A DNA stretch of 18,155 bases from Gammaproteobacteria bacterium (GCA_016198885.1 JACQHV010000217.1:1-18155), one strand, 5' to 3'. Numbered from the stretch's first letter, positions 5,752 through 12,618 are shown. A program made the numbers and translations. Notes: generated by a model not told the origin, from the sequence alone.

Positions 5752-5808
5752 TTATAACTGTGACATTAGTACATCCATGTACGTCAGGCCAGTATCGATT
5801 GATTTCAT
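5752..5808 (-). CDS. Possible 18-residue small ORF with strong ribosome binding site
   Basis: Downstream of the DUF302 gene an ATG at 5808 follows AGGAG with five bases between, a near-ideal start signal. The frame codes for MKSIDTGLTYMDVLMSQL and stops at 5752. Its middle codons coincide with a hairpin repeat (5761-5786). It could be a true micropeptide, a leader, or the start of a gene that was cut when the cassette array arrived 46 bases further on. No homologue is recognised. Confidence 0.3.
   Translation of the reverse strand: MKSIDTGLTYMDVLMSQL
5761..5786. repeat. Hairpin repeat, fixed-loop family
   Basis: A perfect palindrome GTACAT-CC-ATGTAC (5769-5782) is flanked by TGAC (5761-5764) and GTCA (5783-5786), which extend the stem around a bulge. 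On the minus strand the centre is CATGGATG, the same core as the hairpins at 11611-11624 and 11761-11774. There is no T-tract next to it. It lies between the DUF302 gene and the cassette array and may help end the transcript of the upstream operon. Confidence 0.5.
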
Positions 5809-5825
5809 AATAACTCCTGAGATAG

Positions 5826-6287
5826 TCACATCACGCCTTCAATCACGCTGATGATTGTATTTTCGACCTCCCATAATACATCTTCCGCGGGGCTTCCGGT
5901 TGCTATCGGTGTAAGCCGTTCAAACAGGACCGTGGTTTTACCCTGTTTATGTATCAAGGCTACTGTCATCGGACATACGGCGATCATCTTTGGATCAAGA
6001 TTCAATATCTGATTCGCATAAAATGGATTACAGATCACCATGCTGCGGACAGATTCGAATTTATTGCGGTTGTAATCCTCACCCCAGCGTTCTGCATTCG
6101 TCGCAAGATTTTTACCGATATTTGCCTCAAAAATGACATAGAATCGGGAATCCTCGAGTGATTTATACAGATTTTGATAAACTTCATCCATTGGCTTCTC
6201 TGCACTCATCTCAAAGATATAGGCGGATTCCTCCCCGGCCTGACAGGCGAATCCAAATAACAGGACAAGGACAATAAATATACGCAT
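5826..6287 (-). CDS. Secreted DUF302 domain protein
   Basis: A 153-residue protein with an N-terminal signal peptide (about 18 residues, hydrophobic FIVLVLLFGFAC, likely cut after Ala17). The rest fits DUF302: a helix PMDEVYQNLYKSLEDSRFYV with strand continuation, the central CNPFYANQILNLDPKMIAVCP segment, a strand KTTVLFERLTP and a final helix. DUF302 domains have no settled enzymatic role. This one should be periplasmic and carries three Cys in the precursor, two of them in the mature part. ATG 6287 has GAGGAT eight bases upstream. It follows the pcm-like gene by 23 bases and is likely the last full gene of that operon. Confidence 0.72.
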   Translation of the reverse strand: MRIFIVLVLLFGFACQAGEESAYIFEMSAEKPMDEVYQNLYKSLEDSRFYVIFEANIGKNLATNAERWGEDYNRNKFESVRSMVICNPFYANQILNLDPKMIAVCPMTVALIHKQGKTTVLFERLTPIATGSPAEDVLWEVENTIISVIEGVM

Positions 6288-6310
6288 CAGTTAAATCCTC
6301 AAAGTCGTTA

Positions 6311-7060
6311 TTAATGATTGCCCGTCAAGGGCACAAATCCAACCGGTAAAACATCCCGACGTCGAATCTTTCCTGCACTGTCTTTTTCAACCACAATCAA
6401 AGACTGAAAGCCAATCTGACTTCCCAGGGGAATGACCAGTTTTCCACCCGGTTTTAATTGCTGGATTAACGGTTCGGGGATTTCCTCTGGCGCAGCAGTA
6501 ACCAGTATTGCATCAAACGGCGCATGTTCCGCCCAGCCATGATAACCATCCCCGATCTTCACCGTGACATTGGTATAACCCAATCGTTGCAGATCCCGTT
6601 CGGCCTGTTGACCCAATTCCTCAATAATTTCGATGGTATAAACATGCCTTACCAGTTCAGCCAGGACGGCCGCCTGATAACCTGAACCGGTACCCACTTC
6701 AAGCACAATTGAATCCTGATCGATCCCGGCAAGATCAGTCATCAGGGCAACGATGTAGGGTTGTGAGATGGTCTGGCCTTCACCTATAGGTAACGGGCGG
6801 TTGGCATAGGCATATGATTTGACCTTATCCGGAACAAATTCATGCCGCGGCACTTTTGCCATTACCGCCATCACACGCTCATCCAGTGTTGTTTTACCGA
6901 TATAATCACTGGTCAAACGTACAGTATCATTAATTTCCTCGATCATAACGCGCCGTTTTTCACTGAAATTTTCATCAGCGGCCACATGTAAAGCGAATAA
7001 ACTCATGATTAAACTGAATAGTAAGGGTGGTAATTTCATGATTTGATCATTTTTCATCAT
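6311..7060 (-). CDS. pcm: Protein-L-isoaspartate O-methyltransferase with N-terminal signal sequence
   Basis: Methylates isoaspartyl residues in aged proteins with S-adenosylmethionine, starting their repair. It shows the family signature RPLPIGEGQTISQPYIVALM (88-107), the SAM-binding loop LEVGTGSGYQAAVLAEL (120-136), the acidic strand end YTIEI, and GDGYHGWAEHAPFDAILVTAA in the second half. The catalytic core has normal length (about 210 residues). Unlike cytosolic Pcm it begins with a hydrophobic stretch (LPPLLFSLIMSLFALHVAA, about residues 10-28) that looks like a cleavable signal peptide ending at Ala-Asp. Its ATG (7060) overlaps the nfi stop codon as ATGA, so translation is probably coupled. 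ATG 7057 and ATG 7039 are alternatives. Confidence 0.9.
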   Translation of the reverse strand: MMKNDQIMKLPPLLFSLIMSLFALHVAADENFSEKRRVMIEEINDTVRLTSDYIGKTTLDERVMAVMAKVPRHEFVPDKVKSYAYANRPLPIGEGQTISQPYIVALMTDLAGIDQDSIVLEVGTGSGYQAAVLAELVRHVYTIEIIEELGQQAERDLQRLGYTNVTVKIGDGYHGWAEHAPFDAILVTAAPEEIPEPLIQQLKPGGKLVIPLGSQIGFQSLIVVEKDSAGKIRRRDVLPVGFVPLTGNH

Positions 7061-7749
7061 AAATCATAGCAAACTGTATTGATATCCTGTGCAACAGAGG
7101 CAAATTTATGCGCCTGACGTGTCGTTTCAGGCAATCTGAAGCGAGTGGTACATTGCATAACATGGTTTATCGCCGACTGTACGCTGATCCGGTGCCCTGT
7201 TGAGATATAGATCGGTTTTACAGAGATTCTTGTGCGTAATACTGCCCCAATCATTTCTTCTCCATCCATAAGTGGCTGCCAGGCGCCGCGTTCATTTGCC
7301 ACAATATCATGTGTTCCCAGCAAACGCGTCTTGCCCACACCAACAGCAGGCAGATCGGTCAAAAGGCCAAGGTGACAGGCGATACCAAACCGGCGCGGAT
7401 GGGCATAACCTTGCCCGTCGCACAATAACAAATCCGGTAAACGCCTTAATTTTTCCATTGCTTTGAGCACAGCCGGCAGTTCCCGAAAGGAAAGCAGGCC
7501 CGGAACATACGGGAAAGATGTTTTACATCTCCCCACGGAGACTTCATGTAATTTCAGGGAAGGGTATTCCAGTACGGCGATCGCTGCGCGGGTAACCTTG
7601 CCATCATCTTCAAATCCGACATCAACGCCGGCGACAAAGTTAATCTGTTCAAAATTATCTTCCATCAGAATTTTACCGCGCAGATCATTCTGGATGACAA
7701 TAGCTTCCTTCGGTGTGACATGCCATGAATGTGAACAGGAGAGATGCAC
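7057..7749 (-). CDS. nfi: Endonuclease V (deoxyinosine 3' endonuclease)
   Basis: Cleaves DNA one phosphodiester 3' of deoxyinosine, starting repair of deaminated adenine. All catalytic residues are visible: Asp43 in AGVDVGF, Glu90 in YVPGLLSFRE, Asp111 in LLLCDGQGYAHPRR and His117 in the same motif, then FGIACHLGLL and the lysine-containing GVGKTRL. The protein is 230 residues, normal for the family. The start at 7749 leaves 11 bases after the creatininase-like gene; the ribosome site is weak. Its end overlaps the isoaspartyl methyltransferase start. Cytosolic. Confidence 0.93.
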   Translation of the reverse strand: MHLSCSHSWHVTPKEAIVIQNDLRGKILMEDNFEQINFVAGVDVGFEDDGKVTRAAIAVLEYPSLKLHEVSVGRCKTSFPYVPGLLSFRELPAVLKAMEKLRRLPDLLLCDGQGYAHPRRFGIACHLGLLTDLPAVGVGKTRLLGTHDIVANERGAWQPLMDGEEMIGAVLRTRISVKPIYISTGHRISVQSAINHVMQCTTRFRLPETTRQAHKFASVAQDINTVCYDL

Positions 7750-7760
7750 CAGTATTTAAC

Positions 7761-8501
7761 TTATAACCGGAATTTTTCAAACAGATCATTCAGATCATCA
7801 AGTATGGCCTGAACCAGTAATTTGCCTTTTTCCGGTGAGGCAAGTGTGGCGTCACCGGTCACACCGCTGGGCGAATAATTCGGTTGATCGGGTTTTGTCC
7901 GGTTCAAGGGACCCGGTTGCATGCGTTCAGTATGTCTTTCCGCCCTGGTCATATCAACGAGCTCAGGTGCAATCGACAGCATAATGGAAGTCTCGATCTC
8001 ATCCGCATGTCCACCCACGGTTTGTTCCTCAAGTCCGGACTTAACATGCCGGTAATGCGGTCCATCATACGCGTTAAACAGGATAATCTGATCGTTCTGC
8101 TCCAGCATATTAATCGCAGTCTCCAGGGGAGCAATCGTGCTGATCCCGGTATTGATTACGATCACCTTGTTTATTGCCGCCTTGATCAGGCACTGGAGGA
8201 TATCGCAGACAACCGAGCTGAACGTTACCTTTGACAGACTGCAGCTTCCCGGGTAATCAACAAATGCCGGATAATAACCATACGTCACTGCCGGCCAGAC
8301 CAAAACATTCCTGCTCTGTATTAATTGCTGCGCCATCCATTCAGCCTGGATCTGATCGGTATTCATGGGTAAATGCAAACCATGTTCTTTACTGGCAGCG
8401 CCTACCGGTAATACACCAACAGCGCCCGAGGTAATACGTTTTGTCACTTCAGACCAGGTGATCTTCGAGACCCACGCGCCTCGATCAAAATACGGCTGCA
8501 T
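7761..8501 (-). CDS. Creatininase-family protein, variant metal site
   Basis: A 246-residue member of the creatininase/creatinine amidohydrolase superfamily, metal-dependent amidohydrolases. It shows LPVGAASKEHGLHLPMNTDQ (31-50), which has the HG.HLP..TD metal-ligand region, YPAFVDYPGSCSLS, and GGHADEIETS (about 163-172), close to the HAGE.ETS motif. The central NGHGGN-type motif that normally supplies a histidine ligand reads INTGISTIAPLE here, so that ligand is missing. It is probably a distinct subfamily with altered chemistry, and creatinine is unlikely to be the substrate. The start overlaps the end of the Mut7-C gene by 17 bases, so the two are probably co-translated. The real substrate is unknown. 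Confidence 0.8.
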   Translation of the reverse strand: MQPYFDRGAWVSKITWSEVTKRITSGAVGVLPVGAASKEHGLHLPMNTDQIQAEWMAQQLIQSRNVLVWPAVTYGYYPAFVDYPGSCSLSKVTFSSVVCDILQCLIKAAINKVIVINTGISTIAPLETAINMLEQNDQIILFNAYDGPHYRHVKSGLEEQTVGGHADEIETSIMLSIAPELVDMTRAERHTERMQPGPLNRTKPDQPNYSPSGVTGDATLASPEKGKLLVQAILDDLNDLFEKFRL

Positions 8502-9249
8502 TATCGTTATTGTTCCCGAAGATCTCAGTAATAAATCTGTTCATCCGGCGATAATGCGATCCCTGCCAGTAGATGCGATCGCAGAAGGTACACATTGAAA
8601 ATTGTGTGTAGTAGCTTTGCGTATCTGCCGGTAATTTATCCATGATTTGTTCTTTATTGACTGGAACAAGTTTTGTATTACATTCCATGCACCGGCTGAA
8701 GGGAGAGAAGTTACGGGAGAGATCAAGATACTCCACGACCTCAATCAACTGGTCACGAATACGCGTTGCCCGAATAAAGCGTCCGTGCGTAATAATCTTG
8801 TGCATGAGTAAGTCGCGATCACGTGTCAGCACAATCCGTTTTTCACGTGAACTGACAGCAGCAATCTCTTCATCAGTGGAAGATTCACTATAAAGAGTAT
8901 CAAATCCAAGCATGCGCAGATATTTGGCCAGACCGCCCAGATGCACATCAGCGATAAACCGGGGATTACGGAGTGGTTGATCCCGGACATTTAACAGGGG
9001 CGATATATCCATTGTCTCGAACTGTGGATAAACACTAATCCTGTCATCCTCCTGAATGATATAGGCGAACCCAACCGATTTACCATTGACAAGGATCAGT
9101 TCCACTTCCGCATGAGGTACACCACACGCCTCTATGGCATGTTTGACAGTCTCCCTTTCCCTGATTTCATAGCGAATGTCCTGCCGGCGTCTTTCAGGGG
9201 GAAGAAAATCATTCAATTCTTCGTAAAATCGAAATTGCGCTTCAGCCAT
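8485..9249 (-). CDS. Mut7-C RNase domain protein with ubiquitin-like N-terminus
   Basis: A 254-residue two-domain protein. Residues 1-85 form a ThiS/ubiquitin-like Mut7-C ubiquitin domain (VELILVNGKSVGFAYIIQED, DRISVYP). Residues 97-180 are the PIN-like Mut7-C RNase domain with Asp101 in RFIADVHLGGLAKYLRMLGF, the SSTDEEI segment and LTRDRDLL (141-148), all acidic positions expected for metal-dependent RNA cleavage. A zinc ribbon follows with CMEC (187-190) and CTFC (220-223). The family is common in bacteria as single genes of unproven function; RNA cleavage is assumed from the fold. It sits in the middle of the minus-strand repair-gene cluster and overlaps the next gene. Confidence 0.88.
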   Translation of the reverse strand: MAEAQFRFYEELNDFLPPERRRQDIRYEIRERETVKHAIEACGVPHAEVELILVNGKSVGFAYIIQEDDRISVYPQFETMDISPLLNVRDQPLRNPRFIADVHLGGLAKYLRMLGFDTLYSESSTDEEIAAVSSREKRIVLTRDRDLLMHKIITHGRFIRATRIRDQLIEVVEYLDLSRNFSPFSRCMECNTKLVPVNKEQIMDKLPADTQSYYTQFSMCTFCDRIYWQGSHYRRMNRFITEIFGNNNDNAAVF

Positions 9250-9286
9250 GGCTGATCTGTTGGTTGATATCGGAAATTAAAAATCT

Positions 9287-9955
9287 CTAATCAATTGACA
9301 ATGCCAGTAGCATACTGATCTGACACATCGGGCGCCTGCTCTCTTCACTCCATTGATTTATGCAGTTTTGTACAACCTGTCTTGCCTTTACGCCCCCGGG
9401 TTCAGTTTCAATTACACCCCATCTGATCAAGGCGCGGACAACAAATCTTGTCAGGAGAAAGGTATCTTTTCCGGCCATGCGCAGAAAATAGGGGCCGGAA
9501 TTACCACCAAGTTGTGTAAAACGATCCTTGAGATCATCCCAGAGTTCAACAATTAGTTCCCCCGGCCAGTCAGCCAGGTAATCTCCCATATTGCTTTTCT
9601 CATTCAACAGTTCATGCATTGATTGAGCATTTTCCCGCACGGCCCTGATCTTGCCCCAGTGACGGATGATACCCCTGTCGTGTAACAAGCTTTCAAGCTC
9701 CTCATCGCTCATCATCCTGACCCGGTCAATATCAAAACCATGAAAGACCTTTTCAAAGGCCGGCCATTTGGCATCCACCATGCTGTGTTTGAGACCTGCG
9801 CGGAAGATGCGCCGTGACATGACAGAGAGATAATAATGATCACTCAAATTACGCAGTTCATCCCGGCTCTTTGGTACCGGAAGTTTTGATTTCAGTATGG
9901 TTTCACCACCCGTACGCAACAGGGCTTCTTCATAAATCATCTGAAATGCTGTCAT
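9287..9955 (-). CDS. DNA-3-methyladenine glycosylase I family protein, divergent
   Basis: A 222-residue member of the Tag superfamily (HhH-like alkyl-base glycosylases). The best match is residues 42-110: YYLSVMSRRIFRAGLKHSMV, KWPAFEKVFHGFD, then DRGIIRHWGKIRAVRENA, which mirrors the Tag core (AGLSW, FDP, GIIRHRGKI). Compared with E. coli Tag it lacks the N-terminal CxW segment with the zinc cysteine, and the base-contacting Glu38 position reads Arg or Ile. Substrate range may therefore differ from 3-methyladenine. The start codon overlaps the doxX stop as ATGA, implying coupling. Confidence 0.78.
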   Translation of the reverse strand: MTAFQMIYEEALLRTGGETILKSKLPVPKSRDELRNLSDHYYLSVMSRRIFRAGLKHSMVDAKWPAFEKVFHGFDIDRVRMMSDEELESLLHDRGIIRHWGKIRAVRENAQSMHELLNEKSNMGDYLADWPGELIVELWDDLKDRFTQLGGNSGPYFLRMAGKDTFLLTRFVVRALIRWGVIETEPGGVKARQVVQNCINQWSEESRRPMCQISMLLALSID

Positions 9956-10374
9956 GCAGTCTTTTCAGGACAACGATCACCACCAAGACTCAACTGGCCC
10001 GGTCCAAACGACATGATATACGCCATACCGCCCATGATGGCGAGGTTCTTGAAGAAGCTCTGGAAATTTTGTGTCATTTCCTGCCCTTCGAAGCTCCAGA
10101 ACGGATGAAAGGCCAAAGTGACCGGGATCAGAAACAGAAAGATGGCCGTTGCTGCCCAGCGCGCCTGCCATCCAATGAGGATCATCAGCCCCCCGCCAAG
10201 CTCAATGATTATGGTTAAAACCAGCAACACATTGACCATGGGCAGGCCCTTGCTGGCCATGTAACCAGCCGTCTCCTCAAATCCGGTGATCTTGTGAAAA
10301 CCGGCAATGATAAATATAACAGATAACAATACCCTGCCCAGCAACGGGCCATATTGGTTCAGAAATTTACACAT
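9952..10374 (-). CDS. DoxX-family inner-membrane protein
   Basis: A 140-residue protein with four membrane helices. The DoxX pattern is plain: LLGRVLLSVIFIIAGFHKI (first helix with the Gly-Lys end), a short loop with GYMASKGLP, a second helix (VLLVLTIIIELGGGLMILIG), a third (AATAIFLFLIPVTLAFHPFW), and NFQSFFKNLAIMGGMAYI as the last. DoxX proteins are linked to redox or thiol stress in several bacteria, without a settled reaction. The start at ATG 10374 is fixed by AAGGAGG in the 15 bases upstream; an in-frame start at 10491 would run through the apt promoter and lacks this. It is the first gene of the minus-strand cluster and is divergent from apt. Confidence 0.88.
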   Translation of the reverse strand: MCKFLNQYGPLLGRVLLSVIFIIAGFHKITGFEETAGYMASKGLPMVNVLLVLTIIIELGGGLMILIGWQARWAATAIFLFLIPVTLAFHPFWSFEGQEMTQNFQSFFKNLAIMGGMAYIMSFGPGQLSLGGDRCPEKTA

Positions 10375-10444
10375 GACTCCCCTCCTTTTATAGAAACCAT
10401 TATGATCAGCTAATTTTGTGACAAAACAAACCGGAGATAAATCC

Positions 10445-10960
10445 ATGGATCGTCTTGAAGCCCATATCCGTACTATACCCAACTTTCCCAAACCTGGAAT
10501 TCAATTCAAGGATATTACACCGCTGGTAAAGAATCCGGCCATGCTGCGGCTGGCAGTACATCAACTGATCCATCCCTTTCTAGGTGAAAAACTGACTGCC
10601 GTCGTCGGCATGGAGGCGCGCGGATTTATCTTCGGGAGTCTCGCGGCCTGGGAACTGGGAGTCGGATTTATACCGTTACGCAAACCGGGGAAGTTGCCCT
10701 ATGATGTGCAAAGCATTTCCTACGATCTGGAATATGGCTCGACAGGGCTTGAAGTCCATATTGATGCACTTGACGTGAATGATCGAGTATTACTCATTGA
10801 TGATCTAATTGCTACGGGGGGCACCGCCGCCGCCAGTTGTGAACTCATCGAAAAACTCGGCGCTGGAATTGCAGGTTGTGCATTTGTAGTGGAGTTGGAT
10901 GAATTGAAGGGCCGGGATAAATTGGCAAAATACCGGATACATACCCTGATACATTACTGA
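10445..10960 (+). CDS. apt: Adenine phosphoribosyltransferase
   Basis: Converts adenine and PRPP to AMP in the cytosol (purine salvage). It has the APRT N-terminus IPNFPKPGIQFKDITPL (11-27), the ARGFIFG motif (58-64), the flexible-loop region RKPGKLPYDV and the PRPP-binding motif VLLIDDLIATGGTAAA (115-130). It is 171 residues, the normal length. ATG 10445 has GGAG eight bases upstream; a GTG at 10418 in the same frame adds nine residues not found in the family. It is divergent from doxX with 70 bases between, so the promoters of both must lie there. A TATGAT at about 10401 is a possible -10 for apt. Confidence 0.94.
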   Translation: MDRLEAHIRTIPNFPKPGIQFKDITPLVKNPAMLRLAVHQLIHPFLGEKLTAVVGMEARGFIFGSLAAWELGVGFIPLRKPGKLPYDVQSISYDLEYGSTGLEVHIDALDVNDRVLLIDDLIATGGTAAASCELIEKLGAGIAGCAFVVELDELKGRDKLAKYRIHTLIHY

Positions 10961-10990
10961 TCCCGGATTCGTATATTTCAGGAGGTTATT

Positions 10991-11479
10991 ATGCTGTGTA
11001 AATTCACGCTTCTATTATATTTTATTTTAATGACTTCAAATGCCCATGCCGATGATGTAACTCATAGACAAACCGCAGAAGAATTGCTGGTGACATCAAA
11101 AGCCGATGAAATAGTCAATACGATGTATGATCAAATACAAACAATATTTATCAACATGGCGGATAAAATGAATATGCCATCTGAGAGAAAATCAATAACA
11201 GAAAAATATATGCAACGTCTGAATCAGCTTATGCTCAATGAATACTGGCCGGGGATGAAAGACCAGTTGATTAACGTATATATTGCTTTATACACAGAAG
11301 AGGAAATGAGTGAATTAATTGCATTTTATAAATCTCCCATAGGACAAAAATATATAAATACAACGCCGAAACTTATGCGGGAATCATTGGAAATATCCCA
11401 AAATCAGATGAAGGATCTCATGCCGAAGATACGAAGCCTGTCTCAGGAAATGGCCGCTGAATTAAAAGCAGTTAATTGA
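10991..11479 (+). CDS. Secreted DUF2059 protein
   Basis: A 162-residue protein with a clear signal peptide (FTLLLYFILMTSNAHA, cut before Asp-Asp). The helical mature part carries the DUF2059 core: LINVYIALYTEEEMSELIAF (about residues 88-107) followed by YKSPIGQKYINTTPKLM. The family is periplasmic with no known activity. AGGAGG is seven bases before ATG 10991. It follows apt by 30 bases and may be co-transcribed with it. It is more AT-rich than apt. Confidence 0.82.
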   Translation: MLCKFTLLLYFILMTSNAHADDVTHRQTAEELLVTSKADEIVNTMYDQIQTIFINMADKMNMPSERKSITEKYMQRLNQLMLNEYWPGMKDQLINVYIALYTEEEMSELIAFYKSPIGQKYINTTPKLMRESLEISQNQMKDLMPKIRSLSQEMAAELKAVN

Positions 11480-11547
11480 ATCTGCAAAATAATTCATTCT
11501 GCCGTAATTAAAACAGAATTATTATCTTGAGGAAAATCAGGTAGCGG

Positions 11548-11920
11548 GTCATTTCGACGAAAAGGACGACTCCACGGCAAGGATTGTTCCATACAATCCT
11601 TTTGCATTTCCTCCATCCATGGAGGTCAGATGGAGGAGGTAGAACCGCGTCGGGAACTGTGGTCGAGAGTCGAGTCAGGACGCCTACAGGGACGTAGGTG
11701 GTAGAGTAATGCAGGAGCAATTACCGAACGGAGACCGAGAGCCGCGCCCCGGGAGCACGACCCCATGGATGGGGGAGGTAGAGTTGCGCCGGGAGCAGCA
11801 ACCGAGCGGCCGAGAAATCTTTTCTGTCTATTACAATAGGATTTCTCAGTCGCAGAGCCTGCCCTGAGTCCTTCGACTTCGCTCAGGATAAACTCCGTCG
11901 AAGGGCCCCTTCGAAATGAC
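11548..11920. repeat. Gene-free palindromic repeat mosaic bounded by a 10-bp inverted repeat
   Basis: The region 11480-12052 holds no gene I can support. GTCATTTCGA (11548-11557) and TCGAAATGAC (11911-11920) are exact inverted ends. Between them lie, in order: a 9-bp hairpin (11579-11601); three diverged units, each made of a hairpin (11611-11624, 11683-11698, 11761-11774) followed by a GGTAGA-type segment and a GGGA/GGAGCA segment; an inverted pair GAGAAATC/GATTTCTC (11812-11847); and a nested pair CCTGAG/CTCAGG with CCTTCGAC/GTCGAAGG (11863-11904). Motifs such as CATTTCGA, GAGAAATC and the CTTCGAC...GTCGAAG pair belong, as I recall, to dispersed repeats found in many bacterial genomes. It looks like a composite of nonautonomous elements. 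Confidence 0.6.
11579..11601. repeat. 9-bp stem hairpin, ATGGA loop on the minus strand
   Basis: AAGGATTGT and ACAATCCTT pair perfectly around the five-base loop TCCAT (ATGGA on the minus strand). It has the same loop core as the other fixed-loop hairpins in this window but a different stem. It is the strongest hairpin downstream of the DUF2059 gene and could end that transcript, though only two T follow directly. Confidence 0.5.
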
Positions 11921-11928
11921 AGGAGAGG

Positions 11929-11946
11929 GGTTTGAAAAATCAAACC
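11929..11946. repeat. Hairpin near the 3' end of the repeat region
   Basis: GGTTTGA and TCAAACC pair perfectly around AAAA. Next to it (11948-11990) an imperfect GC-rich pair joins CCCAC..CCCGG with CCGGG.GTGGG. On the minus strand these lie 60-120 bases beyond the arsR stop and could act as its terminator. The remaining bases to 12052 are AT-rich and show nothing else. Confidence 0.35.
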
Positions 11947-12052
11947 ACCCCACTACCCGGATAGCTTCCCCACCAAACCGGGGGTGGGTTATATGAATAT
12001 ATACGATATGTGCTTAAACTTAATTTGGTGATGGGGTTTAAATAAATAAAGT

Positions 12053-12397
12053 TTATTTTGCCGTATTCTCCAGGGTAACACAGCGACCACGCACACAATC
12101 AAGAATGCCTTTCAATTGTGGCTCTGCCACAGAATAGTAAACCACGCGGCCATTACGTTCACTCCTGAGCAATCCTTTTGCTTCCATCAACCGTAGATGT
12201 CCGCTGGTGGCGGGTTGTGATAATTCACACATGCTGGCGATATCATCGACCGAGAATTTTCCCCGGAACAATATCTCGATAATCCTCAATCGATGCGGGT
12301 GGGCAACACATTTCAGACACTCTGCGGCCGTTCTCAGGAACTCAAGCGGCATGAGATCACGCCCGGCAGAGGCAAGTTTCTTGGCGGCTATATTCAT
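12053..12397 (-). CDS. ArsR/SmtB-family transcriptional regulator
   Basis: A 114-residue winged-helix repressor, probably dimeric. It shows the family opening AAECLKCVAHPHRLRIIEIL (24-43), the recognition-helix motif LSQPATSGHLRLMEAKGLL (59-77) and the wing NGRVVYYSVAEP (82-93). Five Cys are present: Cys27 and Cys30 in the first helices, Cys57 before the recognition helix, and Cys101 and Cys106 in the last helix. Cys pairs in these helices sense metals or reactive sulfur in known relatives, but the exact SqrR/BigR spacing is not clearly matched. The divergent rhodanese gene makes sulfur sensing a reasonable guess. ATG 12397 has no strong ribosome site. Confidence 0.85.
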   Translation of the reverse strand: MNIAAKKLASAGRDLMPLEFLRTAAECLKCVAHPHRLRIIEILFRGKFSVDDIASMCELSQPATSGHLRLMEAKGLLRSERNGRVVYYSVAEPQLKGILDCVRGRCVTLENTAK

Positions 12398-12449
12398 TTG
12401 TGGTGTTCCAAGGTCATTTGAATGATGTTTAATGATACATCTATAAATT

Positions 12450-12475
12450 ATAATATATCAATTTCATTATATTAT
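12450..12475. promoter_or_regulatory. AT-rich dyad between arsR and the rhodanese gene, candidate operator
   Basis: ATAATATA (12450-12457) and TATATTAT (12468-12475) form an exact 8-bp inverted repeat with 10 bases between. They lie 53 bases upstream of arsR in the divergent region, in DNA much richer in A+T than the genes. ArsR-family operators are usually AT-rich dyads close to their own promoter. The assignment rests on position and symmetry only. Confidence 0.4.
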
Positions 12476-12572
12476 TATATCCCCTTGATGAAAAGCATCT
12501 GAGTGAAGGAAATACGTGTGGTAAATCAATAACTGGATGTACGATAATTAGTAATGAGATTGGCCCGTTATT

Positions 12573-12598
12573 TCACCTGAGAGGTGATAGGTTTTTTT
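12573..12598 (+). terminator. Terminator-like hairpin in the leader of the rhodanese gene
   Basis: TCACCT (12573-12578) pairs with AGGTGA (12582-12587) around a three-base GAG loop, followed by TAGG and seven T. It reads as a short intrinsic terminator on the plus strand, 20 bases before the rhodanese start. It could attenuate that gene or end a short leader RNA. The stem is only six pairs, so strength is uncertain. Confidence 0.4.
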
Positions 12599-12618
12599 GC
12601 AGGAAAAGATGAACTGAT

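Noticed and set aside
10375..10491. Longer doxX start at 10491
   Set aside because: It would overlap the apt start region, adds residues foreign to the family, and the AAGGAGG site clearly serves ATG 10374.
11488..11527. Terminator after the DUF2059 gene (AATAATTC with GAATTATT)
   Set aside because: AT-only outer stem with a long loop and no T-tract; the hairpin at 11579-11601 is a better candidate.
11626..11943. 105-codon open frame on the minus strand
   Set aside because: It lies entirely in palindromic repeats, including the CTTCGAC...GTCGAAG type that often gives spurious frames; no ribosome site or domain.
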